Assembly (NCBI RefSeq): GCF_000298175.1
Contig: NZ_BAGZ01000001.1
Coordinates: 62,001-126,000 of the forward strand
DNA from: Austwickia chelonae NBRC 105200
GTDB taxonomy: Bacteria; Actinomycetota; Actinomycetes; Actinomycetales; Dermatophilaceae
DNA length: 64,000 nucleotides
Reading direction: 5' to 3'
Position 1 is the stretch's first letter; every line of letters starts with the position of its first letter. A model generated the notes under the pieces. That model did not search any database and was not told where the DNA came from. It was given only the letters and a program-made list of their open reading frames with translations. Made by a program: the position numbers and the translations under genes. Below are positions 1-8,808 of the stretch, one piece after another.

Positions 1-237
1 GGCTTCGCGCTCGCCCTCACGACGGACCCGCTTGATGCCCCGAGCATGCATCTTCTCTTCGATCGCATCGACGACGGCGCCGACCTGCCTTTCGTTCGGC
101 GCCGAGGCCACCAGGAAGATGTCGGTGAGCGCCAGGTGTTCGCTGACATCCAGAGCGACGATGTCGACGGCCAGCTTGTCTTCGGCAGCGGCTGCTGCGT
201 CCTGGGCCAGCAGTCGGGAATGCTCAGTAGCGGACAC
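1..237 (-). CDS. rsfS: Ribosomal silencing factor RsfS (3' end cut off by window edge)
   Basis: RsfS binds ribosomal protein L14 (uL14) and blocks joining of the 30S and 50S subunits when nutrients are scarce. The 79 visible codons match the family N-terminus: the stretches LAVDIVALDVSEHLALTDIF and FLVASAPNERQVGAVVDAIE are typical of the RsfS/Iojap fold. The start is a GTG at 237 with an AGGAGG ribosome-binding site just upstream (about 245-250). The reading frame runs open to base 1, so the C-terminal part lies outside the window. It lies downstream of nadD on the same strand, the usual actinobacterial order. Confidence 0.9.
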   Translation of the reverse strand, partial: MSATEHSRLLAQDAAAAAEDKLAVDIVALDVSEHLALTDIFLVASAPNERQVGAVVDAIEEKMHARGIKRVRREGEREA

Positions 238-297
238 GGGCAGTTTTCCTCCTGGTATCACCGCGGTGGTCGCGGCGGCGTTCTGGGATCCCGGAGA

Positions 298-924
298 TCA
301 CCGAGAAAGATCGGACAGGTGGGTCACCGCAGGTTCCGGCGACAGATCCGTCCGATACAGACGGTACTTGCCGATGTACTGAACCACACCATCAGGCACC
401 AAATACCAAATAGGTTCACCCTTGGCCACTCGGTCACGACAGTCCGTCGAACTGATCGCCATCGCCGGGATCTCAGTGAGGGTCAACCCCTCCTGAGGCA
501 AACCGGATACCGACAACGGATGCCCGGGCCTGGTCACACCCACGAAATGGGAAAGATCCCAGAGCTCCTCCGCATCCTTCCAGGACAGGATCTGAGCCAA
601 GGCGTCCGCACCGGTGATGAAGAAGAGCTCGGCGTCAGGGCGTTCCCGTCGCAGATCACGCAAGGTGTCGATGGTGTAGGTCGGACCCTCTCGATCGATA
701 TCGACCCGACTGACCGAGAAACGCGGATTGGACGCCGTCGCGATCACTGTCATGAGATACCTGTGCTCAGGAGAAGCGAGAAGATGCTTCTCCTTCTGCC
801 AGGGCTGCCCTGTCGGGACGAAGACCACTTCGTCGAGCCCCAACAGATGCTGGACCTCGCTGGCTGCCACCAGATGTCCATGATGGATCGGGTTGAAGGT
901 ACCCCCCATCACTCCCACTCGCAT
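298..924 (-). CDS. nadD: Nicotinate-nucleotide adenylyltransferase
   Basis: NadD joins ATP and nicotinate mononucleotide to give deamido-NAD in NAD synthesis. The 208-residue product starts [18 protein letters not shown], the nucleotidyltransferase GGTFxPxHxGH signature, and has the C-terminal ISSTDCR motif (family SxTxxR). The frame stays open another 65 codons upstream, but the ATG at 924 puts the signature at residues 7-17 as in the family, and a purine-rich TGAGG lies just before it. It starts 8 bases after the stop of the small membrane protein gene, so the two are probably cotranscribed with rsfS. Confidence 0.95.
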   Translation of the reverse strand: MRVGVMGGTFNPIHHGHLVAASEVQHLLGLDEVVFVPTGQPWQKEKHLLASPEHRYLMTVIATASNPRFSVSRVDIDREGPTYTIDTLRDLRRERPDAELFFITGADALAQILSWKDAEELWDLSHFVGVTRPGHPLSVSGLPQEGLTLTEIPAMAISSTDCRDRVAKGEPIWYLVPDGVVQYIGKYRLYRTDLSPEPAVTHLSDLSR

Positions 925-932
925 GATCTGCC

Positions 933-1181
933 TCAGTGAGCGGAACCGTGACCGCCCCGCATCGACCCACCCGATGGGCCCTGCCCGTGTGGAGCGACAT
1001 CCGAAGCCTCCATCAGGGTGTGACCCGTATTGCGGAAGCACCAGGTAACGAAGAGCAGGAGCATGAAAACAGCCAACGCGATCGCACCATAAGCCCAGGC
1101 CGGGATGGGGAGTACCCATACCGGCTCGTGTCCGTGGCCACCGGAGCTGGACACCATCATCGCAACGGACGTGATCGACAT
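933..1181 (-). CDS. Small single-pass membrane protein upstream of nadD
   Basis: This 82-residue protein is not one I can name. It has one clear membrane segment at about residues 24-46 ([20 protein letters not shown] followed by LLLFVTW), a His/Gly-rich stretch before it ([10 protein letters not shown]) and a short soluble tail rich in Gly, His and Ser. It is judged real because it ends 8 bases before the nadD start and because small membrane proteins in this position next to nadD are, as I recall, found in other actinobacteria. No good ribosome-binding site is visible at the ATG at 1181; the later ATG pair at codons 8-9 is an alternative start. Confidence 0.65.
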   Translation of the reverse strand: MSITSVAMMVSSSGGHGHEPVWVLPIPAWAYGAIALAVFMLLLFVTWCFRNTGHTLMEASDVAPHGQGPSGGSMRGGHGSAH

Positions 1182-1293
1182 GGCGGACAGACTACCCGTC
1201 GAAGCAGACTCGTCGGGTCCGTCGCACGACCCGGATGACTGCCTGTCCGATCAAGGGACGCCACCTGCGCTCAACGGCGGATAGCCTGACAAC

Positions 1294-2310
1294 ATGCCTG
1301 CCCCGCCCCTCTCCCAGGAGTGCCCGGACGATCTCGTCCTCACGGTGGTCGTGCCCGTGTACAACGAGGAATCCGTCCTCCCGCTGCTGGTCGAGCGGCT
1401 ACGCCCGGTCCTCGACGGCCTGGACTCCCCTTACGAAGTGGTTGCCGTCGACGACGGCTCCTCGGACTCCTCCCCCGTCCTTCTGCAACGTTTCCGTCGC
1501 GAATGGCCGGAGCTGAGGATCCTCCGGCTACGGGCCAATGCCGGCCATCAAGCCGCGATATCCGCCGGTCTGATGCGCTCCCGAGGGGACTACGTGGTCA
1601 CCATCGACGCCGACTTGCAGGACCCTCCCGAAAGCATCCCGATCATGCTCGACCTCGCCCGAGAAGGGCAGGTCGACGTCGTCTACGGAGTACGCACCGA
1701 TCGCAGCAGCGACACCGCGTTCAAACGTCGAACCGCTCAGGCCTACTACCGGATCATGCGTGCAGCCGCCGGTGGCGACGTCCCCGACCAAGCAGGCGAC
1801 TACCGGCTCATGAGCAGAGCCACCGTGGATGCCGTCAACGCCTTGCCCGAGCAACACCGCGTCCTACGGCTGGTGGTACCTACTCTCGGATTCCCCAGCA
1901 CATCCGTCCCTTACCAACGGGCAGCCCGGGCCGCCGGAACGTCCAAGTACCCCCTGGCCAAGATGCTCGCGCTCACGGTCGACAGCCTCACCGGCCACTC
2001 CATGGCCCCGCTGCGACTCGCGACGTGGTGCGGGCTCCTCGGCGGACTGGCCGCATTGGGTGTCCTCGTCTACGCCCTGGTGGCCCGGGCCCTGGGACAT
2101 GTCATCGCCGGGTGGACGTCCACCGTGGTCGCCGTCTCGGCAGTAGGTGCCGTCCAACTGTTGTGTCTGGGAGTTCTCGGCGAATATGTCGGACGCATGT
2201 ACACGATGTTGCAGGGGCGGCCCACCTACTACATCGCCTACGACTCCCGGGAGGAGGAACAGAGAGCCCCGCTCCGTTCCGGCAGCCACCCGAGCCAGGA
2301 CCCGGTCTGA
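1294..2310 (+). CDS. Family 2 glycosyltransferase with two C-terminal membrane helices (polyprenyl-phosphate type)
   Basis: The N-terminal GT-A domain (about residues 10-220) opens VVVPVYNEESVLPLLVERL and carries VVAVDDGSSDSS and TIDADLQDPPESI, the nucleotide-sugar binding and DADLQDP motifs of the DPM1/GtrB/ArnC group. Two membrane helices follow at about 240-262 and 275-300, and the GEYVGRMY ending is usual for this group. Such enzymes move a sugar from a nucleotide donor to undecaprenyl or decaprenyl phosphate on the inner membrane face; donor and acceptor cannot be read from sequence. It is divergent from the nadD group and ends at a shared terminator with proA. Confidence 0.88.
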   Translation: MPAPPLSQECPDDLVLTVVVPVYNEESVLPLLVERLRPVLDGLDSPYEVVAVDDGSSDSSPVLLQRFRREWPELRILRLRANAGHQAAISAGLMRSRGDYVVTIDADLQDPPESIPIMLDLAREGQVDVVYGVRTDRSSDTAFKRRTAQAYYRIMRAAAGGDVPDQAGDYRLMSRATVDAVNALPEQHRVLRLVVPTLGFPSTSVPYQRAARAAGTSKYPLAKMLALTVDSLTGHSMAPLRLATWCGLLGGLAALGVLVYALVARALGHVIAGWTSTVVAVSAVGAVQLLCLGVLGEYVGRMYTMLQGRPTYYIAYDSREEEQRAPLRSGSHPSQDPV

Positions 2311-2316
2311 CCCCGA

Positions 2317-2357
2317 CGGAGGTGTCCGCCCCGAACCCTGCGGGGCGGACACCTCCG
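2317..2357. terminator. Bidirectional terminator between glycosyltransferase and proA
   Basis: A perfect 16-bp inverted repeat (2317-2332 with 2342-2357) encloses a 9-base loop. It fills nearly the whole gap between two convergent stop codons. It has no clear T-run on either side, which is common for actinobacterial hairpin terminators. Confidence 0.88.
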
Positions 2358-2358
2358 G

Positions 2359-4281
2359 TCAGTCGCGGATCTGCCCGTCACCCTCGACAATCCACTTGGT
2401 GCTGGTCAGCTCCCGCAAACCCATCGGCCCGCGAGCATGCATCTTCTGAGTACTGATGCCGATCTCGGCCCCGAAGCCAAATTCACCACCGTCGGTGAAA
2501 CGGGTCGAGGCGTTCACCATCACCACAGCGGCATCGACCCCCTGAGTCCACCTACGTGCGGCGCCGCGATCCTCGGTGACGATCGCCTCGGTATGACCGG
2601 TGGAATAACGAGCCACATGCTTCATCGCGGTGTCGAGCGAATCGACAACTCCCACCGCTATCTCCAAACCGTGATATTCGCAGGCCCAGTCCTCGTGCGT
2701 GACTTCCTCGACGGGAGCACCCACCCGGGAAGCGAGTTCACGGACGACCCGATCACCGTGGACTACCACTCCGGCTGCGTGCAAGGCCGGCAATGCTGCA
2801 TCCAGCAGCGCTTCGGCGACCTTTTCGTGGACGAGCAGGGTCTCCACGGCATTGCACACGCTCGGACGCTGGGTCTTAGCATTCATCAGGATGTCGAGAG
2901 CCTTGGTCAGATCGGCAGCCGCATCAACGTACAGATGGACATTTCCGCTCCCGGTTTCGATGACCGGAACACTCGATTCCTCGACCACAGTGCGGATGAG
3001 TTCAGCCCCACCCCGAGGAACGATCACATCGACCAGTCCCCGCGCCTTCATCAAAAAGGCTGCTTCGTCACGATCCCCGTCGAGCAGCCGAACGGCATCG
3101 GCAGGGATGTCGGTCCGCTCGAGAGCTGCTCGCATGACACCCACCAGCGCCCGGTTGCTCTCCACCGCGTGAGAACTACCGCGAAGAACGACAGCATTTC
3201 CGCTCTTGAGACAGAGCGCAGCCGCATCGACGGTGACATTCGGGCGAGCCTCGAAGATCATCCCGACGACCCCGAAAGGAACTCGCTGCTCACGGACCTG
3301 CAATCCATTGGGTCGGATCGATCCACGCACGACCTCTCCCACAGGGTCCGCCAGCTCTGCGACCTGACGCACAGCCTCTGCGATCCCCCGCAATCGGCCC
3401 TGGTCGAGCCTCAGCCGGTCGACCAGGCTCTCCGGCCGACCTGCCTCCTCTGCCCGACGGACATCTTTCGCGTTCGCTGCCAGCAGCGACTCGGACTCCG
3501 TCTCCAATGCATCGGCGATCAGACGCAACGCCCGGTTCTTCTGCGCAGTCGTCGCCACCGCCATCTCCCGAGCGGCTGCTCTGGCCCGCACCCCCGCTTC
3601 CTGAACGGACAAGGAGACCACCGAGGTCGCACTGTCCCCCACCACCGGATCGGTTTCGGGGCTCCGCTCGGAACGCCAGGACGCGGCAGCGCCACGATCA
3701 CCGGCCGAGTCCGGCACCCCGACCTGATCGGTCGGCATGACCAGCGGAGCCGTCGGAGGATCAGAGACTGCAGGGACACCGTCCGTGTCCGCGACCAATC
3801 GGATCATCCGCAGCATGAACGGTTCGAAACCTGCGCGTTCGTACATCCGCCGGGCGTTCTCGTTCGCCGCCAAGGTGTCCAACGACCAGTAGCGGATCTC
3901 CCTGCGCTGCAACTCCAGGCGGCAGGCCTCCAGAAGCCGGCTCCCCAGCCCCTGGCCCCGTACGTCCTCACTGACTGCGAGGGATTCCAGCTCCCCGAAA
4001 CGCTCCCCCATGTCGAAGGCCGATCCGGAGACCCGGAAATGCAGTGCGGCATAACCCACGACCCGGTCCGAGTCCTCGCTATCAGTAGCCAGGTAGACCA
4101 CACCGGCGCCATCGTTCAGCCAGTTCAGGTACTCCTCGTGCCGCCGGGCCCAGGCCTCGCCGGGGTTCCGAACCGGGCAGGTCGGCCCGATAACATCGAC
4201 ATAGCGGCTCAGCATCGCCTTCCACAAAGGCTTGACGCGGGACAAATCGCGGAGGTGAGCGCGCGTGATCTGATAGCGCAT
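2359..4281 (-). CDS. proA: Acetyltransferase (GNAT) domain fused to gamma-glutamyl phosphate reductase
   Basis: One open frame of 640 residues codes for two domains. Residues 1 to about 165 are a GNAT acetyltransferase with the acetyl-CoA loop [11 protein letters not shown] (109-117) and the [15 protein letters not shown] ending. Residues 166-220 are a Pro/Ser/Asp-rich linker. From about 221 it is full-length ProA, which reduces glutamyl 5-phosphate with NADPH to the semialdehyde in proline synthesis; catalytic Cys476 lies in [11 protein letters not shown]. ProA alone could begin at a GTG at 3621 (420 residues, the usual length), so internal initiation is possible. proB lies 150 bases upstream on the same strand. 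The GNAT substrate is unknown. Confidence 0.9.
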   Translation of the reverse strand: MRYQITRAHLRDLSRVKPLWKAMLSRYVDVIGPTCPVRNPGEAWARRHEEYLNWLNDGAGVVYLATDSEDSDRVVGYAALHFRVSGSAFDMGERFGELESLAVSEDVRGQGLGSRLLEACRLELQRREIRYWSLDTLAANENARRMYERAGFEPFMLRMIRLVADTDGVPAVSDPPTAPLVMPTDQVGVPDSAGDRGAAASWRSERSPETDPVVGDSATSVVSLSVQEAGVRARAAAREMAVATTAQKNRALRLIADALETESESLLAANAKDVRRAEEAGRPESLVDRLRLDQGRLRGIAEAVRQVAELADPVGEVVRGSIRPNGLQVREQRVPFGVVGMIFEARPNVTVDAAALCLKSGNAVVLRGSSHAVESNRALVGVMRAALERTDIPADAVRLLDGDRDEAAFLMKARGLVDVIVPRGGAELIRTVVEESSVPVIETGSGNVHLYVDAAADLTKALDILMNAKTQRPSVCNAVETLLVHEKVAEALLDAALPALHAAGVVVHGDRVVRELASRVGAPVEEVTHEDWACEYHGLEIAVGVVDSLDTAMKHVARYSTGHTEAIVTEDRGAARRWTQGVDAAVVMVNASTRFTDGGEFGFGAEIGISTQKMHARGPMGLRELTSTKWIVEGDGQIRD

Positions 4282-4432
4282 GAGGCCGACGCTACAGAGC
4301 CCGACCTAGCTGAGCGAATCCACCCCGCCAGGAGGGACCCGATCTGCTGACTCACGGGTGGCCGACCACTGTCCGGGAGACGGAGGCCAAGGATCCTCTC
4401 CGCCAAAGGGTTCGGGTCGGAACCGGCCAGGA

Positions 4433-5569
4433 TCAGAGCAGTACCAGGTAGTCGCGGTTCACGACGTCTCGAGCATATTGAGGACCAAGGACCTCGCCCA
4501 ACCACCGGGTGCTCCTTCCCAGCAGCCGGGGCAGTTCATCGCTGGAGAAAGCGACCAACCCCCGAGCCACGGGCACACGGTTCCGGTCCACCAGTTCCAC
4601 CGGAGCACCCTGTGCGAAGGCGCCCTCCACCGCGACCACCCCGGCAGGCAGGAGCGAGGCCCGTCCAGTGCACAAAGCTTCCACCGCGCCCTCGTCCAGC
4701 ACGAGTCTTCCCTCAGGTTCGCTGGCGTGGGCCAGCCACAAGCGTTTGGAGGTCGGCCTCGCGCCTCGCGGCAGGAAAAGAGTTCCCAGATCATCGCCGC
4801 GCAAAGCCTCGGTCACCTGCACTGCTCCGGCCAGCAACGTCGGGATCCCCGCGCCCGTGGCGATCCTCGCAGCCTCGATCTTCGTCACCATCCCGCCGGT
4901 CCCCACCGCGCTGCCGCTTCCACCGATCCGCACACCCACCAGGTCCTCGTCATCGGCAATCGAGCGGATCCGTCGGCTCCCTGCCTCCTGCGGTGGGCCG
5001 TCGTAGAGCGCATCGGTATCGGTCAGCAGCACCAGGGCTTCCGCTCCGATGAGGTGAGCCACCAATGCCGCCAGTCGGTCGTTGTCCCCGAATCGGATCT
5101 CGTCGGTGGCCACGGCGTCGTTCTCGTTGACCACCGGCAGCACTCCCAGACGTAGCAGGCGGACGATCGCCCGCCGCGCGTTGACATAATGGTCGCTACG
5201 GTTCAGATCGCCGGCAGCGAGCAGGATCTGCCCGACCGTCAGCCCGTGCTCACCGAAGGCGGCGGTGTACGCGGCGACCAGAGCACCCTGCCCGACGCTC
5301 GCAGCGGCCTGCTGAGTAGCCAGGTCACGAGGCCGTTGAGCCAAGCCCAAGGGAACGATCCCCGCAGCGATGGCTCCGGAGGAAACCAGAACGACCTGAT
5401 GCCCGGAGAGCCGCCGTTCAGCGAGGGCATCGGCCAGGGTGCGCAGACGCTCTGCGTCCAAGATCCCCTGAGGAGTCGTCAGGGATGACGAACCGACCTT
5501 GACCACGAGCCTCGACGCCCTCGAGATCTGCCGCCGGACAGCTCCGGATTCTTTCACCTGCGCAGACAT
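4433..5569 (-). CDS. proB: Glutamate 5-kinase
   Basis: ProB phosphorylates glutamate to glutamyl 5-phosphate, the first step of proline synthesis, and feeds ProA encoded next to it. The 378-residue product has the amino-acid kinase domain (LVVKVGSSSLTT near residue 21, then VLVSSGAIAAG) and a C-terminal PUA domain that includes AFAQGAPVELVDRNRVPVAR. The frame extends upstream, but the ATG at 5569 gives the normal length and the usual short lead before the kinase glycine loop. Proline feedback control is a family property and cannot be judged here. Confidence 0.95.
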   Translation of the reverse strand: MSAQVKESGAVRRQISRASRLVVKVGSSSLTTPQGILDAERLRTLADALAERRLSGHQVVLVSSGAIAAGIVPLGLAQRPRDLATQQAAASVGQGALVAAYTAAFGEHGLTVGQILLAAGDLNRSDHYVNARRAIVRLLRLGVLPVVNENDAVATDEIRFGDNDRLAALVAHLIGAEALVLLTDTDALYDGPPQEAGSRRIRSIADDEDLVGVRIGGSGSAVGTGGMVTKIEAARIATGAGIPTLLAGAVQVTEALRGDDLGTLFLPRGARPTSKRLWLAHASEPEGRLVLDEGAVEALCTGRASLLPAGVVAVEGAFAQGAPVELVDRNRVPVARGLVAFSSDELPRLLGRSTRWLGEVLGPQYARDVVNRDYLVLL

Positions 5570-5618
5570 GGACGCAGCGTAACCGCGGGAGTCCTGGCGA
5601 GAGAAAGATGCTGTGCTT

Positions 5619-6098
5619 TCAACTCGGGCTGCGACCTTCGGCCCGTGACGACAGATAGGCCTGGGCCTTACGCAAGTTGCTCCCTTGGAAGGGATTGGCC
5701 GGAACACCCAATGCCGCCAGTCTGTCGCACGTGCGTTGAAGGTAGGAAACGGAGATCTCTTCCCCCTCGGCCAGGTCACGAGTCCGGCGGTCGACGGCGA
5801 TCTGCATGGCAAAGGCGCTCAGCGGGCGTTCGTGCGGTTCCTGCCCCTGCCAGATCACCTCGCCGGTCACTGCATGGATGAGTTGCCGATCAGCGTCGGT
5901 CAGGTAATCGAGATCACTGCCGAAGATCTTTCGGGCCCGCCCCACCCGGTCCTCATGGAGAACGCTCCGCCAGTTGGCCGACGCAGTGGATCTCGTGGCC
6001 TCAACCTCGCGATCTGTGGCAGAGCTCCTGCCATCGGCACCTCGTTGGTTCTCCTCCTCGCTCCGGGCCGAGGACGGCATCGCTTCCATCGCAGGCAT
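5619..6098 (-). CDS. Uncharacterised protein between obgE and proB
   Basis: I do not recognise this 159-residue protein. The first 40 residues are polar and probably disordered; the rest (about 45-150) looks like a small alpha-helical domain with DYLTDADRQLIHAVTGEVIW and ISVSYLQRTCDRLAALGVPA. There is no signal peptide or membrane segment. The start at 6098 is supported by a strong AGGAGG about five bases upstream. It shares strand with obgE and proB, with about 260 bases between it and obgE and 49 bases to proB, so it may be read with proB. No function can be proposed. Confidence 0.7.
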   Translation of the reverse strand: MPAMEAMPSSARSEEENQRGADGRSSATDREVEATRSTASANWRSVLHEDRVGRARKIFGSDLDYLTDADRQLIHAVTGEVIWQGQEPHERPLSAFAMQIAVDRRTRDLAEGEEISVSYLQRTCDRLAALGVPANPFQGSNLRKAQAYLSSRAEGRSPS

Positions 6099-6357
6099 GC
6101 ATCCTCCTGACCGAGAGAAGAGGCGACCGTACTCCCGACCGACTCATCGTCAGAAGAAACCGGGAGATGAGCGCATGTCGTCGAGCAACTGACCGGGTCG
6201 CTCCGAGAGGGTTTCCGCCAGAACTTTCCACCACCGTAGGCAGACTCTGGATCAGTTGACAAGGGACGTCGCCGAACCCATGTCAAGTCCGGAAGAACTC
6301 GGGCCCGCGTACCGGTAACCCGTTCTTCAGCGGCCCACTCGCGTGTCGACGATCCGA

Positions 6358-7887
6358 TCAGCGATCCTCAGAGGAGGAAGTCCACCAGCCTGCGGCACGC
6401 TCGGCTTCGAGCTCTTCCCTGGCTGCCCGTTTGGCGGCCCGACGGGAGTCGTAGTCCTCACGTTTCTGGCCTCGGGTCGGGCGATGATGGTCCTCGAGAC
6501 GCAGGTCTGTACCACGACGCCCTAGCAACTCGGCTCCCGCAGACATCGTCGGCTCCCAGTCGAAGACCACGGCGTTGTCCTCCGGGCCGATCAACACTGT
6601 CGATCCGGTGACTGCTCCCGCTGCGAACAAGGCTTCCTCGACGCCTGCGCGAGCCAGACGGTCAGCCAGATATCCGACGGCTTCGTCGTTCGTGAAATCA
6701 GTCTGACGCACCCAACGGGACGGGCGCTCTCCCAGTACCTGGAAAGCAGGTCCGTCGTCGGTCTCGATCTGGCGCACGGTGAAGCCTTCGTCGTCGACGG
6801 CCACCGGACGCACGACGATCCGTTGGCGGGAGACTGTTTCGGCGTGTGCGGCCTGATCGGCCCGCGCCTGAGCGACATGACGGGCCAGAGCGAACTTGAG
6901 TTCTTTCAACCCGGTGCGGGCGACCGCGGACACGATATGCACTTCGAGGCCCTGCGCTTCGAGATCCGGACGGACCATCTCGGCCAGTTCGCGGGCCTCG
7001 GGAACATCAGCCTTGTTGAGCACGACGATTCGGGTGCGTTCGGACAGCGGGCGCCCGCCGAGTGCTTCGTCGGCGACGTACTGGCGTAGTTCGTGTTCGA
7101 TCACGTCCAGGTCGGTCAGCGGGTCGCGTCCTGGTTCCAAGGTGGCGCAGTCCACGACGTGCACCAGCACTGAGCAGCGCTCGACATGGCGGAGGAATTC
7201 CAGCCCCAGTCCTTTGCCCTGGTGCGCGCCGGGGATCAGTCCGGGAACATCTGCCACCGTGTAGCGGGCGTCACCGGCCGTCACCACGCCCAGGTTGGGA
7301 ACCAGGGTTGTGAAGGGGTAGTCCGCGATCTTGGGCCGGGCTGCCGAGATCACGGAGACCAGCGAGGACTTCCCCGCGCTGGGGAATCCGATCAGAGCGA
7401 CGTCTGCCAACGTCTTGAGCTCCAGAACGATGTCACGTTCTTCACCCGGTTCACCGAGCAGAGCGAATCCCGGTGCCTTACGACGGGGGCTCGCAAGAGC
7501 CTTGTTTCCCAGGCCTCCGCGGCCTCCCCTGGCTACCACGTACTCGGTGCCCAGACCGACCAGGTCGGCCAACACCTGGCCTTGGCTGTCCTTGACCACT
7601 GTGCCGTCCGGGACAGGGAGAACTAGATCGCTGCCCTGTCCCCCGTTGCGTTCTTCGCCCTCACCCGGTTTGCCGTGGGATGCCTGACGATGGGGGCTGT
7701 GGTGGTAGTCCAGCAGGGTGGTCACCTGGGCATCGACCCGAATTACGACGTCACCGCCGTGACCACCGTTCCCACCGTCCGGTCCGCCCAGAGGTTTGAA
7801 CTTCTCGCGGTGAACAGAGGCGCATCCGTGTCCGCCTTTCCCCGCCGTCACGTTCAGAGCTACTCGATCGACGAAGGTTGCAGCCAT
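6358..7887 (-). CDS. obgE: GTPase Obg
   Basis: Obg is an essential GTPase that binds the 50S subunit and links ribosome assembly to the stringent response. The 509-residue protein has all three expected parts: a glycine-rich Obg fold at 1-158 ([14 protein letters not shown]), a GTPase domain with the P-loop GFPSAGKSS, switch YPFTT and DVPGLI, and NKAD, then a C-terminal OCT domain (about 350-430) and a charged tail. It follows L21 and L27 in the same direction, the classic rplU-rpmA-obg order. Confidence 0.97.
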   Translation of the reverse strand: MAATFVDRVALNVTAGKGGHGCASVHREKFKPLGGPDGGNGGHGGDVVIRVDAQVTTLLDYHHSPHRQASHGKPGEGEERNGGQGSDLVLPVPDGTVVKDSQGQVLADLVGLGTEYVVARGGRGGLGNKALASPRRKAPGFALLGEPGEERDIVLELKTLADVALIGFPSAGKSSLVSVISAARPKIADYPFTTLVPNLGVVTAGDARYTVADVPGLIPGAHQGKGLGLEFLRHVERCSVLVHVVDCATLEPGRDPLTDLDVIEHELRQYVADEALGGRPLSERTRIVVLNKADVPEARELAEMVRPDLEAQGLEVHIVSAVARTGLKELKFALARHVAQARADQAAHAETVSRQRIVVRPVAVDDEGFTVRQIETDDGPAFQVLGERPSRWVRQTDFTNDEAVGYLADRLARAGVEEALFAAGAVTGSTVLIGPEDNAVVFDWEPTMSAGAELLGRRGTDLRLEDHHRPTRGQKREDYDSRRAAKRAAREELEAERAAGWWTSSSEDR

Positions 7888-7980
7888 GAGGTGCCTCTCA
7901 GTATCTGATGTTCATTAGTCCGCCGAGCGGTGTGATCTGTCACCCGCCGGTTCTCCTGGACGATCGGTCCTGATGGATGC

Positions 7981-8014
7981 ACGTGAGGGGCGGGCCGAAG
8001 CCCACCCCTCACGT
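7981..8014 (-). terminator. Hairpin downstream of rpmA
   Basis: A 15-bp stem with one mismatch (7981-7995 with 8000-8014) closes a CGAA tetraloop. It lies 39 bases after the rpmA stop and before obgE, so it probably ends or attenuates the ribosomal-protein transcript. No T-run follows. Confidence 0.75.
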
Positions 8015-8052
8015 ATACGTCGTGCGATGTGCAGGTGAAGAACGCGTGCTCG

Positions 8053-8313
8053 TCAGGCCTGGGTCGCCGGAACGATGTTCACCGTCTTGCGTCCACGCTT
8101 GGTGCCGAATTTCACGGCACCTGCAGCGAGGGCGAAGAGGGTGTCGTCGCCGCCGCGTCCGACGTTCTCACCGGGGTGGAAGTGCGTGCCACGCTGACGA
8201 ACCAGGATCTCGCCCGCATTGACGACCTGGCCGCCGAAGCGCTTCACGCCGAGGTACTGGGGGTTGGAGTCGCGGCCGTTCCTCGACGACGACGCACCCT
8301 TCTTGTGTGCCAT
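8053..8313 (-). CDS. rpmA: 50S ribosomal protein L27
   Basis: L27 (bL27) reaches the peptidyl-transferase centre and helps place tRNA ends. The 86-residue product starts [19 protein letters not shown] and continues [20 protein letters not shown], near-identical to the family. The N-terminus is the direct MAHKKG type, without the cleavable leader seen in Firmicutes. It follows rplU by 53 bases. Confidence 0.98.
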   Translation of the reverse strand: MAHKKGASSSRNGRDSNPQYLGVKRFGGQVVNAGEILVRQRGTHFHPGENVGRGGDDTLFALAAGAVKFGTKRGRKTVNIVPATQA

Positions 8314-8366
8314 GTCAGTGTCTACCTTTGCTGCTCGTAGAGGCTCGAACTGGTACGAAAGGGCCC

Positions 8367-8675
8367 TCAGGCCTCAATCGCAGTGACCTTGATCTGGGTC
8401 GTCGGCTGACGGTGACCCTGACGCTTGCGGTATCCGGTCTTGTTCTTGTACTTCAGGATCGTGATCTTGGGACCCTTGGTCGCCTTGACGACCTCAGCCT
8501 TGACCTTCACCTTCGCAAGCTTCTCTGCCTCGGTGGTGACATCGGCGCCGTCCACCAGCATCAGCGGAGTGAGGTCCACGGACGTGCCGGGCTCCGCGTT
8601 GACCTTGTCGACGATGAGGACGTCGCCTACGGACACCTTCTCCTGGCGGCCTCCGGCGCGAACAATCGCGTACAC
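8367..8675 (-). CDS. rplU: 50S ribosomal protein L21
   Basis: L21 (bL21) binds 23S rRNA in the large subunit. The 102-residue product has the family start [18 protein letters not shown] and the rRNA-binding C-terminus [19 protein letters not shown]. It is first of the rplU-rpmA pair; the gap of 133 bases to the rne stop upstream may hold its promoter, which I cannot place exactly. Confidence 0.98.
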   Translation of the reverse strand: MYAIVRAGGRQEKVSVGDVLIVDKVNAEPGTSVDLTPLMLVDGADVTTEAEKLAKVKVKAEVVKATKGPKITILKYKNKTGYRKRQGHRQPTTQIKVTAIEA

Positions 8676-8778
8676 GTTGAACCCACTCTCCTTGCTTCTG
8701 CAGTGATTCGGCGACCTCTTCGAACCGGCCCGTCAACACGGATCACGGTGGGCGCACCGACTGAACAGTCTACGTGAA

Positions 8779-8793
8779 GGCAGCAAGACTGCC
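8779..8793 (-). terminator. Weak hairpin after rne
   Basis: A 5-bp GC-rich stem (8779-8783 with 8789-8793) lies 15 bases after the rne stop. It is short and could be chance. Confidence 0.3.
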
Positions 8794-8808
8794 CAAATTA
8801 CATGGCTC

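Noticed and set aside
2437-4350. Long plus-strand frame (637 codons) opposite proA
   Set aside because: It mirrors the well-supported fused proA gene; its protein is His/Arg/Pro-rich with no domain.
6099-6357. Possible tRNA or RNA gene between obgE and the unknown gene
   Set aside because: No cloverleaf or conserved T-loop can be found by eye.
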